A stretch of 52,700 nt of DNA, from positions 1 to 52,700 of the forward strand of contig DRHQ01000104.1 in assembly GCA_011049545.1 (NCBI GenBank), given 5' to 3'. The notes below the pieces were generated by a model. It was given only the letters and a program-made list of their open reading frames with translations, did not search any database and was not told the DNA's origin. The position numbers and the translations under genes were made by a program. Origin of the DNA: Candidatus Aminicenantota bacterium. Its GTDB lineage: Bacteria > Acidobacteriota > Aminicenantia > Aminicenantales > Aminicenantaceae. This document shows, one piece after another, positions 32,234-40,310 of this stretch. Positions within the stretch are counted from its first letter, which is position 1. Every line of letters begins with the position of its first letter.

Positions 32234-34879
32234 CTATTTTTGAAGTTTTTTTTCTATGAATTTTATCTTTCTACTGACATCCTTGTATTCAGGATTCCAT
32301 TTTTTGATTTCAGTATAGAGGGTGAACGCTTTTTCGATCTCTTTCAATTCTTCATAGATTGAGGCCAATTCATATTTTAAAGCATAAAACCAATCAGATT
32401 CCTCTTTAGTAATTTTCAAAGCTTTCATTAACCACTTCGCAGCTTCCTGAGAATCCTTTTTCTGCCTGTAGCAATTGCTGATCACAGTATAACATTCCAC
32501 AGTTCTGCTCTTGTCCTTGGAGGCCAGCTTAAATTCCTCGATGGCTTCATCTAACAAACCTTGTTCCAGAAAAGCAATACCTAAGTTAAACCTGAAATAG
32601 GCCTTTTTCCCAAATAACTTGGTTTCTTCCGCAGAGACTTTCTCTACCCGCTGCAGAATTTCATCCACTTTAGCCTGAGGAGAGGTTTTACTAATAGTAT
32701 CAAGTTTCTGACTTATCCTGGGATCATCAGGATAGCTTATCCTTAAATTCTCAAGAATCCTTCTCGCATTTCTCAACAAACCTTGTTCAACGTATAAATC
32801 AGCCTGAGCTAAACTCATTTCTAATTTCTGTTCTGTTCCTTCTAAAAGATCTAGCCTTCCGTCCGCTTCTTTTTTCTCTTTGAGAGATAACTCCGTCTCT
32901 TTTTTTCTATCGAGAATTAGCTCCATTGTCTTTGGCCCCATGGAAGGTTCTGCCACCTCTTTCTCCTCTACCGGAGGTGCTTCTACTTCCTTGGTTACTT
33001 CTATAGGTACTTCTACTTCCTTGGTTACTTCTATAGGTGCTTCTGCTTCTTTGGTAACTTCTATAGGTGCTTCTACCTCCTTGGTTACTTCTATAGGTGC
33101 TTCTGCTTCTTTGGTAACTTCTATAGGTGCTTCCAGATCTTTCTCTTCACTCACAGGAATCTTCATCTCCTCAGCTTCTTTTTCTACCTGGGGAGGTTCT
33201 TCTCCCTCTCTGCTCAAGGGTACCTCTGCCTCTTTCGTTTCTTCTGGAGGCACATCCGGCTCTATCTCTCCAGCCACAGGCGACTCTACTTCTACCGTTT
33301 TCCCTAAAATTGCCTCAGTTTCTTTCGGCTCTGCAAGAGTCTCTTCCGCTTCTCTCGTCGCTTCTTCTAATGATATCCCCGGCGCTTTCTCATTACCCAC
33401 TGGTGACTCTACTTCTAGCGTTCTTCCTGAAGGCACTTCCTCCTCTTTCGGCTCTGCAAGAGTCTCTTCCGCTTCTCTCGTCGCCTTTTCTAATGATATC
33501 CCCGGCTCTTTCTCATTGCCCACTGGTGACTCTACTTCTAGCGTTTTTCCTGAAGGCACTTCTTCCTCTTTCGGCTCTGCAAGAATCCCTTCCGCTTCTC
33601 TCGTCTCGGGTAAAGGCACCTCCACCTCCTTCGCTTCTTCCATAGGGAACTCTGCCACTTTCTCTATCTCTGGAGCTCCAAATTTTCTTAGCAGACGATT
33701 GTATTCGTCGCTAATCTCATCATCCTTAGGACAAAGCCTAACAAGCTCGCTTAAGACAGGTAATGATTCCTTTCTAACATCTTTTTTATGGTATTCTTCT
33801 AGAATAATCCTGTAAACTATCTCTAGATTCTTCGCTTGATTATTTGATTTATAAATAGAAGCCAATCCCTCTAGAGTGGGAAGGTGGGCTTTTTTGGATG
33901 AGATAATAAGGCCGAGAAGGCCGATAGCTTTATCGAATTTTTGTTGTTGTATAAAATTATCAATCATAGGTTCGTAAAGCTCAAAAGCCTGATCAAGGTT
34001 ATCCCGGAGAACATTGATATGCCCTAATTTGACTGTTGCAGTAACGTCCTTGGGTCGAAGGGAGATAATCTTAGAAAATACCTCCTCAGCTTTTTCTAAT
34101 TTTTGGTCATCAAAATAAAGATTGCCCATTTGCTTGAGAGCTTTAACATTGTCCTTGTCTTTTTTCAGAATATCATCGATAAGAGATAGAGCTTCTTTCT
34201 TTTCATCCTCTCTCTTGAAGAGATCAACCAAATTGGACAACGTCCTTGGGTGATCTGCCTTTAGCTTTTTTGCACGGTTAAGTAATTCCCGCGCATGTTT
34301 CAGGTCGTTATCACGAATCTTTAATTCAGCCCCCTCATTCAACTCATCAACCGCCTGATCAGTTGATCCATCCCTTGTGTATAGGTCAGCCAGAGCAAGC
34401 CTTGCCTCCGGATCTTTCTTATCTAATTTTTTGAGTTTTTCGTATAAAAAGATAGCTCTTTTTATTTGATTATCTCTCATTAAATCCTGTCCAACTTTCA
34501 AATATTCTGCTTTTGCTTCAGATGGAAATCCTTGCCTGGCATAAAGATCGCCCAATTTCATCGCTGTTTCAGTGTCTTTTGGATCTAATTTACTTATCTT
34601 CTTATAAACTGCCATCGCTTGGGAGTATAAGCCCCTTTCTTCATAATGGCCGGCAACCTGGGCAAGTTCCTCTAACGCCCTTATTTTCTGATTCATTTTC
34701 AAATATAGGTTGCTAATGATATTTCTGACATTGACCTCTTGAGTGTCTCCTGTTAACAATTTCTTGTATTCAGATATTGCGTCTGTCAACTTTCCCTTCT
34801 TGACGTATTTCTCAGCAAGTTCCCTTGTTTTACCTCTATTAGTGTCTCTGGTTTTTCCTTTAGTTCTATTAGGACTCAT
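32234..34879 (-). CDS. Large TPR protein with Glu/Pro-rich repeat linker
   Basis: An 881-residue protein with no signal peptide. Residues about 15-400 are successive TPR units (KLTDAISEYKKLLTGDTQ, YSQAMAVYKKISKLDPKDTE, KAEEVFSKIISLRPKD). A long acidic low-complexity linker follows, about residues 415-675. It contains two nearly identical 39-residue repeats beginning EEVPSGKTLEVESPV and about six copies of a ten-residue unit APIEVTKEVE. The C-terminal part returns to TPRs (ADLYVEQGLLRNARRILENL, AIAFLEQGLLDEAIEEF). It is likely a scaffold, perhaps in motility or envelope assembly. It begins one base after rnhB and probably shares its transcript. Confidence 0.9.
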   Translation of the reverse strand: MSPNRTKGKTRDTNRGKTRELAEKYVKKGKLTDAISEYKKLLTGDTQEVNVRNIISNLYLKMNQKIRALEELAQVAGHYEERGLYSQAMAVYKKISKLDPKDTETAMKLGDLYARQGFPSEAKAEYLKVGQDLMRDNQIKRAIFLYEKLKKLDKKDPEARLALADLYTRDGSTDQAVDELNEGAELKIRDNDLKHARELLNRAKKLKADHPRTLSNLVDLFKREDEKKEALSLIDDILKKDKDNVKALKQMGNLYFDDQKLEKAEEVFSKIISLRPKDVTATVKLGHINVLRDNLDQAFELYEPMIDNFIQQQKFDKAIGLLGLIISSKKAHLPTLEGLASIYKSNNQAKNLEIVYRIILEEYHKKDVRKESLPVLSELVRLCPKDDEISDEYNRLLRKFGAPEIEKVAEFPMEEAKEVEVPLPETREAEGILAEPKEEEVPSGKTLEVESPVGNEKEPGISLEKATREAEETLAEPKEEEVPSGRTLEVESPVGNEKAPGISLEEATREAEETLAEPKETEAILGKTVEVESPVAGEIEPDVPPEETKEAEVPLSREGEEPPQVEKEAEEMKIPVSEEKDLEAPIEVTKEAEAPIEVTKEVEAPIEVTKEAEAPIEVTKEVEVPIEVTKEVEAPPVEEKEVAEPSMGPKTMELILDRKKETELSLKEKKEADGRLDLLEGTEQKLEMSLAQADLYVEQGLLRNARRILENLRISYPDDPRISQKLDTISKTSPQAKVDEILQRVEKVSAEETKLFGKKAYFRFNLGIAFLEQGLLDEAIEEFKLASKDKSRTVECYTVISNCYRQKKDSQEAAKWLMKALKITKEESDWFYALKYELASIYEELKEIEKAFTLYTEIKKWNPEYKDVSRKIKFIEKKLQK
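32975..33134. repeat. 30-bp tandem repeat within the TPR gene
   Basis: Five units plus a partial sixth begin GGTGCTTCTACTTCCTTGGT (plus-strand reading) at an exact 30-base period with few changes. They encode the ten-residue IEVTKEVEAP unit on the minus strand. The in-frame period means copy number can vary without breaking the protein. Confidence 0.85.
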
Positions 34880-34880
34880 C

Positions 34881-35498
34881 TCACTTATTCCTAAGATTAA
34901 AAGTAAGCCTATGAAATAATGTTGGCCCCGTCTCTTTTAATGCTCTGTAGTGTTCCCTTGTCCCATAACCTTTATTTTTAGAGAGGGCATATCCTTCATA
35001 AACTTTATCTAGATGGATTATCATTTCATCTCTAAGAACCTTAGCCACTATGGAAGCAGCTGCAATTGAAATGCTTTTTCTGTCACCTTGGACGATACTT
35101 TTCTGAGGATAATTTACATCATTTATCCTAAATCCGTCAACTAGAATAAAATCTGGAGCTACAGGCATGTTCTCAACGGCCCTTCTCATGGCGCTTAACG
35201 AAGCCCAGTATATATTTTTTTGATCAATCTCATAATTTGTGGCCGAGCCTATCCCTACAGAAACTGCATTGGCTAAGATAGCTCCCGCTAGTTTCTTTCT
35301 CTTTGGGGGAGATAATATTTTAGAATCATCGATTTCATCTGCCCATCCTGATAAGCCAGACCTCATTAGCACCAGAGGAAGAATAACGGCGGCGGCAATG
35401 ACAGGACCAAAAATAGCACCTCTTCCGACTTCATCGACTCCTGCTATAGCCCTGAATCCATTTTTTATAATTCTTTTCTCAATCTGAAAATCTGCCAT
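34881..35498 (-). CDS. rnhB: Ribonuclease HII
   Basis: This 205-residue enzyme degrades RNA in RNA-DNA hybrids and removes misincorporated ribonucleotides. The catalytic D22-E23 pair lies in AGVDEVGRGAIFGPV; the DSKILSPPKRKKL segment and ILVDGF (third acidic residue), followed by the KGDRKS-type QGDRKSISIAAASIVAKV, complete the signature. It is the last classical member of the ffh-rpsP-trmD-rplS operon, 180 bases downstream of rplS, and is nearly contiguous with the TPR gene. Confidence 0.95.
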   Translation of the reverse strand: MADFQIEKRIIKNGFRAIAGVDEVGRGAIFGPVIAAAVILPLVLMRSGLSGWADEIDDSKILSPPKRKKLAGAILANAVSVGIGSATNYEIDQKNIYWASLSAMRRAVENMPVAPDFILVDGFRINDVNYPQKSIVQGDRKSISIAAASIVAKVLRDEMIIHLDKVYEGYALSKNKGYGTREHYRALKETGPTLFHRLTFNLRNK

Positions 35499-35678
35499 TT
35501 TAAAAAACTTGCACCGAGCAGAGTCCTGAAGTCTAGAACGGAAGTGCTACGGAAGGATACTTTCTTTCCAAAAATGAAATCACGCTTGTTTCTTATTCCA
35601 ACCGTAAGTCAGCCTTTTCCTTCTTTAAGAAAAACAAATACTATCGGTGATTTACCCCATAAAACAGTCAAAATCAAT

Positions 35679-36038
35679 CTATTCAGAATGTCTTTTTTGT
35701 CTCTTTTCTTTAAGTTTGGCCGCTTTGCCTTTAAGTTCACGAAGATAGTATAATTTGGCTCTTCTGACCTTTCCATGCCTAACAGCTTCAGTCTTTTTGA
35801 TCATCTTGGAATGGAGAGGAAAGATTCTCTCTATTCCAATACCGAAGGAAATTTTTCGAACAGTGAAAGTTGCCCCCAAGCCAGAACCTCTTTTGGCGAT
35901 GACATCCCCCTGAAAAACCTGAATTCTCTCCTTATCTCCTTCTCTTATTATGACATAGACCTTAACCGTATCTCCCACCTTAAAAGAATCTGAATCTTTT
36001 TTTAGAAGTTTTTCCTCGACCGAATCAATCAGATTCAT
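35679..36038 (-). CDS. rplS: 50S ribosomal protein L19
   Basis: The 119-residue protein has the normal L19 length. Its features are [20 protein letters not shown], the basic [23 protein letters not shown] and the [20 protein letters not shown] end. It sits at the 30S-50S interface. Its start overlaps the end of trmD by 14 bases, so the pair is translationally coupled. Confidence 0.97.
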   Translation of the reverse strand: MNLIDSVEEKLLKKDSDSFKVGDTVKVYVIIREGDKERIQVFQGDVIAKRGSGLGATFTVRKISFGIGIERIFPLHSKMIKKTEAVRHGKVRRAKLYYLRELKGKAAKLKEKRQKRHSE

Positions 36039-36777
36039 CTTTTTTTCCTCTCTTTTCTGTTGGTATTTGTTCCAGGATCTTTTTCTCCTCTGCTGATAAT
36101 TTTCGACTCTCCAGAAGATCAGGTCTTTGAAGCCATGTCTTCTCTAAAGATTTCTTTCGCCTCCAAGATTCAATCTTGCTGTGGTCTCCGGAGAATAGAA
36201 CTTCGGGAACTTCCATCCCTCTAAAATTGCGCGGGCGCGTGTACTGAGGAAATTCCAATAAGCCCTCATAAAAAGAATCATTTTTAACTGATTCCACGTT
36301 TCCCACAACTTGGGGAATGAACCTCGAAATCCCGTCCACGACAACAATAGCTGCTGGCTCACCTCCTGTGAGAATATAGTCTCCGATGGAAATCTCTCCT
36401 GTCACCAGATATTGAATCACTCTTTCGTCAACTCCTTCATAACGACCACAGATGAGAATGACTTGAGGATGTTGCGCTAACTCCTCAGCCAAACGAAAAT
36501 CAAATTTCCTTCCTTGAGGAGAAAGAAGGTATACAAGTGTTTTCTCACTCCGTTTAATTTTCTCTACAGCAACAAAAATAGACTCAGACTTAAGGACCAT
36601 TCCCTGGCCACCACCGAAAGGGCGGTCGTCTACCTGCTTGTGCTTATCGAAGGTGAAATCTCTCAGATTATGAACATGAACTTCTATTAATCCCTTATCC
36701 AGGGCCTTCTTTATAACTCCTTTCGAGAACACACTCCCGAACATTTCGGGAAAGATAGTAATTATATCAAATCTCAT
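36025..36777 (-). CDS. trmD: tRNA (guanine-37-N1)-methyltransferase
   Basis: The protein has 250 residues from the ATG that begins [13 protein letters not shown]; an upstream in-frame start would overlap rimM further and is not needed. The SPOUT knot signature appears as [27 protein letters not shown] and [16 protein letters not shown]. It methylates G37 of tRNAs to prevent frameshifting. Its start codon lies within the last codons of rimM, as in the conserved operon. Note that its partner rimM is broken upstream, so translational coupling could be affected. Confidence 0.96.
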   Translation of the reverse strand: MRFDIITIFPEMFGSVFSKGVIKKALDKGLIEVHVHNLRDFTFDKHKQVDDRPFGGGQGMVLKSESIFVAVEKIKRSEKTLVYLLSPQGRKFDFRLAEELAQHPQVILICGRYEGVDERVIQYLVTGEISIGDYILTGGEPAAIVVVDGISRFIPQVVGNVESVKNDSFYEGLLEFPQYTRPRNFRGMEVPEVLFSGDHSKIESWRRKKSLEKTWLQRPDLLESRKLSAEEKKILEQIPTEKRGKKDESD

Positions 36778-37274
36778 CCAATTCTGAAAGACCCTCGGGC
36801 AGGTCGACAACGATTTCCTTCCGCTTCAGGTTGACCTTAAGGCATATGGGCTTGGTGAAGGGCACAAGGATTTCTCTCTTTCCTTTCGCGACAACCAAAA
36901 GATCATTATTTTTTATGCACAACAGATCTTTAACGCTCCCGATTTTTTCTCCATTTTTTTTGACAACAGAACACCCGATTATCTGGAAATAATAGTATTT
37001 ACCTTTTTCTAGAGTTCGGAGGTCTTCTTCTGGGAGTAGAATTTCCAGTCCCGCTAACTCACGAGCCTGAGGAAGAGAGTCAATTCCCTTCAGCTTGAGA
37101 ATGTAGAACTCTTTATAGGGGCGGAAGGATTCAACTTGAAATCCTTCTCGAACTCCCTTTCTTTCCAGAAATATCTTTAAAAAAAAAAGGCTCTTGAGGG
37201 TACTCAGGATAAGGCTTAATCCTTAGTTCGCCCTTATTTCCCTGGCTCTTTATAATTTTTCCTATGCTGACCAA
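36767..37274 (-). pseudogene. rimM: 16S rRNA processing protein RimM, frameshifted at an A10 run
   Basis: RimM occupies its usual place between khpA and trmD but needs two frames. The N-terminal part starts at a TTG preceded by AAGGA and reads LVSIGKIIKSQGNKGELRIK and on to YPEYPQEPF. The rest, in the other frame, reads FLERKGVREGFQVESF, then EFYILKLKGIDSLPQARELA, KGKYYYFQIIGCSV and [13 protein letters not shown], a complete RimM barrel and C-terminal domain. The break falls exactly in ten consecutive As on the plus strand (37179-37188); nine would restore one 168-residue protein. The span is one base longer than a multiple of three. It may be an assembly or sequencing error, a real mutation or slippage-corrected. 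Confidence 0.85.
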
Positions 37275-37275
37275 A

Positions 37276-37512
37276 CTATCCTTTTTCGATTATTTCGAGA
37301 TTGAATCTTCTCTTCAGTTTCATCCCAGCAGCACCAAGAATAATTCTCATGGGCCGTGCTGTTCTTCCCTGTTTGCCGATAACCTTACCCAAATCCTCCT
37401 GAGCAACCTTGAGTTCAAGAATCGTGGTTTGTTCCCCTTCTAACTGGGAAACGGATACCTGGTCCGGGCTGTCAACTAACGATTTGGCAATCAATTCAAC
37501 GAGTTCCCTCAC
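37276..37512 (-). CDS. khpA: KH-domain RNA-binding protein KhpA
   Basis: A 78-residue protein consisting of one KH domain, with the GKQG loop in DLGKVIGKQGRTARPMR. It binds RNA and, in other bacteria, works with KhpB/Jag in cell elongation and sRNA binding. A GTG start is used with AGGGAGA just upstream. It lies in the standard position between rpsP and rimM; the rimM start codon is placed immediately after the stop. Confidence 0.95.
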   Translation of the reverse strand: MRELVELIAKSLVDSPDQVSVSQLEGEQTTILELKVAQEDLGKVIGKQGRTARPMRIILGAAGMKLKRRFNLEIIEKG

Positions 37513-37523
37513 TGTAATCTCCC

Positions 37524-37793
37524 TTAAGTTTTAGAATGTTGATTGGAAAGCTTTTCAGATTTGGAAACTTTATGTAAAAGAGATTGGACTGTTTTAGAAG
37601 CTTGAGCTCCTCTCTCTAGCCAATAATTTGCTTTTTCAATATCAACTTTGATTTCAGGGGGTTCCTTTAAAGGATCGTAATATCCTATGATCTCCTTCGC
37701 TTTACTCTCCCTCGGTCTTTCTGAATCGATAACGATGATTCGATAAAAAGGCCTTTTCTTGGCTCCGAGTCTCATGAGTCGTATTGCAATCAT
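37524..37793 (-). CDS. rpsP: 30S ribosomal protein S16
   Basis: An 89-residue protein opening MIAIRLMRLGAKKRPFYRII and continuing ERPRESKAKEIIGYYDPLKE, the S16 signature. The C-terminal tail is short. It belongs to the ffh operon and is separated from ffh by about 100 bases that hold a palindromic repeat. Confidence 0.97.
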   Translation of the reverse strand: MIAIRLMRLGAKKRPFYRIIVIDSERPRESKAKEIIGYYDPLKEPPEIKVDIEKANYWLERGAQASKTVQSLLHKVSKSEKLSNQHSKT

Positions 37794-37832
37794 TTTCTGT
37801 TCATTCTTATTAAATACAATAAATAACTTGTG

Positions 37833-37854
37833 CTTGATAAATCAAACACCTACA
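37833..37854 (-). repeat. TGTAGG...TTGATTTATCAA palindromic element, copy 3
   Basis: On the minus strand it reads TGTAGGTGTTTGATTTATCA, matching the elements at 5.0 kb apart from two or three bases. It lies in the ffh-rpsP gap, where it would be transcribed within the operon mRNA and could fold. Confidence 0.6.
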
Positions 37855-37895
37855 TCTCAGATAATGAGAGATGATATCTAAATTTTCTCTTTTAG

Positions 37896-39218
37896 TCAAC
37901 TAACTCCAGAAAGAATTTTCTGGAAGGAAGATTTTTTCATCATTTTTCTCATTTCTATAAATTGCTTCAATAACTGGTTCACTTCAGAAACAGGCCTTCC
38001 GCTTCCCTTCGCAATTCTCATCCGGCGGCTCCCGCTTATCATTTTTGGATTTTCCTTTTCCTCAGGAGTCATTGAGTTGATAATGGCCTCATAATGAAGA
38101 ATCTTCTTGCCATCAATATTCATCTTGCTGACATCCTTGAAAGGACCAGATTCAGGCAATAAACTCAAAATTTGGGAAAGTGGTCCCATTTTCTTCATCT
38201 GAACGAGCTGTTTTTTAAAATCTTCTAGGCTGAACTCTAGTTTCCGGAGCTTGCGGGCTAGCGCTTTTGTTTCTTCTAGATCAGCCTCCTTCTCTGCCTT
38301 CTCGACTAAACTCAAGATATCGCCCATCCCCAGAATCCGGGAAGCCATGCGGTCAGGATGGAAAACTTCGAGCTTATCGAATTTTTCCCCCACACCTATG
38401 AATTTTATAGGCTTGCCTGTCACTGTAACTATCGACAAAGCTGCTCCTCCTCTTGCATCGCCATCGAGCTTGGTTAAAATAACGGAAGTCAACCCAATTT
38501 TTTCCTCAAAGACTTGGGAACTTTTCACTGCATCCTGACCGGTCATAGAATCCCCCACATAGATCACTTCTGCGGGTTTGAGAATATCTCTCACCATTCG
38601 AAGTTCCTTCATAAGGTCATCATCTACATGAAGTCTCCCTGCTGTATCGACGATGAGAGGATCAAAACCTCGGTTTGTGGCATGCTTGAGGAGCTCTTTG
38701 AGAGCTTCGGGAGGAGAAGACATTTGCTCTTTTGTCATTTCGTAAAAGGGGAGGTTGAGCATTTTGGCAATCATTTTCATTTGCTCTTGAGCAGCTGGCC
38801 TCTTCAGATCAAATGAGACAAGAAGAGGATTTTTCTTGAGATTCAAAATCCACTTTGCGAGTTTTCCGCAGGTTGTTGTTTTCCCAGAACCTTGAAGCCC
38901 GACCAGCATGAAAATTGATGGGGGATGGCTCGAAAATTCCAATTTTTTTGCTTCCTGTCCTAAAATGGAAGTCATCTCATCTCTTACTATCTTGATGACT
39001 TGCTGAGCAGGAGTAAGACTCGAGAGAACTTTCTCGTCCAGTGCTTTATATCTGACTCTCTCTTCAAATTCTTTCACAACTCGATAGTTAACATCAGATT
39101 CAAGAAAGGTTAGACGAATCATCCTTAAGGCCTCAGCCATGTTTTTTTCAGTGATTTTTCCTTCACCACGGAGAAATTTCATAACCTTTTGAAGGCGATT
39201 CGATAATTGATCAAGCAT
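37896..39218 (-). CDS. ffh: Signal recognition particle GTPase Ffh
   Basis: The 440-residue protein has three parts: an N domain helix bundle, the G domain (GLQGSGKTTTCGKLA, VDTAGRLHVDDDLM, TKLDGDARGGAALS) and a methionine-rich M domain (MKKMGPLSQILSLLPESG through MRIAKGSGRPVSEVNQLLKQF). It binds signal sequences and 4.5S RNA and directs nascent membrane proteins to FtsY. It is the first gene of the conserved translation operon and has a well-formed promoter about 70 bases upstream. Confidence 0.97.
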   Translation of the reverse strand: MLDQLSNRLQKVMKFLRGEGKITEKNMAEALRMIRLTFLESDVNYRVVKEFEERVRYKALDEKVLSSLTPAQQVIKIVRDEMTSILGQEAKKLEFSSHPPSIFMLVGLQGSGKTTTCGKLAKWILNLKKNPLLVSFDLKRPAAQEQMKMIAKMLNLPFYEMTKEQMSSPPEALKELLKHATNRGFDPLIVDTAGRLHVDDDLMKELRMVRDILKPAEVIYVGDSMTGQDAVKSSQVFEEKIGLTSVILTKLDGDARGGAALSIVTVTGKPIKFIGVGEKFDKLEVFHPDRMASRILGMGDILSLVEKAEKEADLEETKALARKLRKLEFSLEDFKKQLVQMKKMGPLSQILSLLPESGPFKDVSKMNIDGKKILHYEAIINSMTPEEKENPKMISGSRRMRIAKGSGRPVSEVNQLLKQFIEMRKMMKKSSFQKILSGVS

Positions 39219-39290
39219 CTTCTTCCTCCGAACTCAGGCCCTACTATCGAGAAGAAAAACTCCTCTACATTTTACTGTCCAGATTCTGTC

Positions 39291-39319
39291 ATAATAAGGC
39301 CTAACCCCAGTAAAGTCAA
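39291..39319 (-). promoter_or_regulatory. Promoter of the ffh-rpsP-trmD operon
   Basis: On the minus strand TTGACT is followed after exactly 17 bases by TATTAT, giving a start near 39284 and a leader of about 66 bases before ffh. It sits just outside the repeat element copy C, whose nearer end is at 39350. Confidence 0.65.
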
Positions 39320-39349
39320 CGTATTAAGGGGACATTCCCCAAAACATGG

Positions 39350-39711
39350 AAGCATTTCCAAATCCGTGATGACTGATTGCTAAGGTATAGGTTTTGGGAA
39401 ATAGTTGCAGCGACCATTGAAGAAAGGCTCAGGCTATATGGTAAAAAAACACGTTGCTTTTGCCCCCAGAATAAATGCAGAATAAATGGGGCCAGGCTCC
39501 ATTTTGCAAGAAAGAAGACATTCTCAACTTGAAGACATAACAACAGAAAATGGAGCCTGGCCCCTTTTTCTCCGCCTTTTTCTCCGATAATGTTTGAGCG
39601 GCATGAGTTACGCAGACCCCGAGAAGAGCGAATGGAGAATGGCGTTAAAAATCTGAAGGGGAGCGAAACTATTTGCCAAAACCTTTTCTAATCACGGAAC
39701 TGGAAATGCTT
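39350..39711. mobile_element. Inverted-repeat element (MITE-like), copy C
   Basis: About 362 bases with the clearest termini of the family: the left end AAGCATTTCCAAATCCGTGA and the right end (complement) AAGCATTTCCAGTTCCGTGA, followed further in by GGTTTTGGGAAA and GGTTTTGGCAAA. It is inserted between the divergent ffh and accB promoters and carries one nested hairpin. Homologous blocks match copy B in the same order. No transposase gene is present. Confidence 0.78.
39484..39564. repeat. Nested GGGGCCAGGCTCC hairpin
   Basis: The left arm AAATGGGGCCAGGCTCCATT pairs with AAAATGGAGCCTGGCCCC across a 41-base loop. It is the same arm sequence as the perfect hairpin at 30.2 kb. A duplicated 'agaataaatg' precedes the left arm. 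Confidence 0.75.
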
Positions 39712-39728
39712 ATAACCCATTTGACTAC

Positions 39729-39757
39729 TTGACATTTTTTCGTATTGTGATTAATGT
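39729..39757 (+). promoter_or_regulatory. Candidate accBC promoter
   Basis: A perfect TTGACA lies 17 bases before TAATGT, just outside the right end of repeat element copy C. The -10 match is weak. The leader to accB would be about 65 bases. Confidence 0.4.
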
Positions 39758-39830
39758 ATTACTAATTTTTTTTAAAAGTGTTATAAAGAGGACCATGAGG
39801 TTCCTATCTAATGCATGTTAAGGAAATGAT

Positions 39831-40304
39831 ATGAGTTTGAAGATAGACTACAAAGAGATAAATAAACTCATACGTCTTATGGAAGAGAAAAACTTGTCTC
39901 TCTTCGAACTGGAGGTAGAGGGGCTGAAGATCAAAATCGGCAGAGACCTCGCCTCTGCTTTTGCATCTGAATCCGCTCCTGCTCTCAAGGCATCTAAAGA
40001 TCCAGGAACAAAAGCAAGCAACACACCTTTAGAGGCCACACCACAGGAAGGAAAGAATGATCTTTACTACATCACATCTCCTATGGTCGGAACTTTTTAC
40101 AGTGCTCCAGAGCCCTCTTCCTCTCCTTTCGTTGAAATAGGTGACCCCGTGAAGAAAAACCAAACTCTCTGTATTATTGAAGCAATGAAATTGATGAATG
40201 AAATTGAATCAGAGGTTGATGGTACTCTCAAAAAAATCTTTATCGAGAATGGAAAACCTGTCGAATACGGGCAAAGATTGTTTGCCATCCAGCCACTCTC
40301 CTAA
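39831..40304 (+). CDS. accB: Biotin carboxyl carrier protein of acetyl-CoA carboxylase
   Basis: A 157-residue protein with an N-terminal helical segment (INKLIRLMEEKNLSLFELEV), an Ala/Lys/Pro linker, and a biotinyl domain with the EAMKLM motif, where K120 is the biotinylation site. TSPMVGTFYSAP is the typical thumb-region start. It carries CO2 between biotin carboxylase and carboxyltransferase for malonyl-CoA synthesis. It is directly followed by accC, six bases on. Confidence 0.96.
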   Translation: MSLKIDYKEINKLIRLMEEKNLSLFELEVEGLKIKIGRDLASAFASESAPALKASKDPGTKASNTPLEATPQEGKNDLYYITSPMVGTFYSAPEPSSSPFVEIGDPVKKNQTLCIIEAMKLMNEIESEVDGTLKKIFIENGKPVEYGQRLFAIQPLS

Positions 40305-40310
40305 TCTTAG

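Noticed and set aside
32975-33134. 30-bp tandem repeats as a possible CRISPR array
   Set aside because: Units are directly adjacent without spacers and are in frame with a coding gene.
32880-33815. Long plus-strand frame (311 codons, Ser/Thr-rich) opposite the TPR gene
   Set aside because: It is the mirror of the low-complexity Glu/Pro linker repeats. The TPR gene on the minus strand has clear domains on both sides, so this is a shadow frame.
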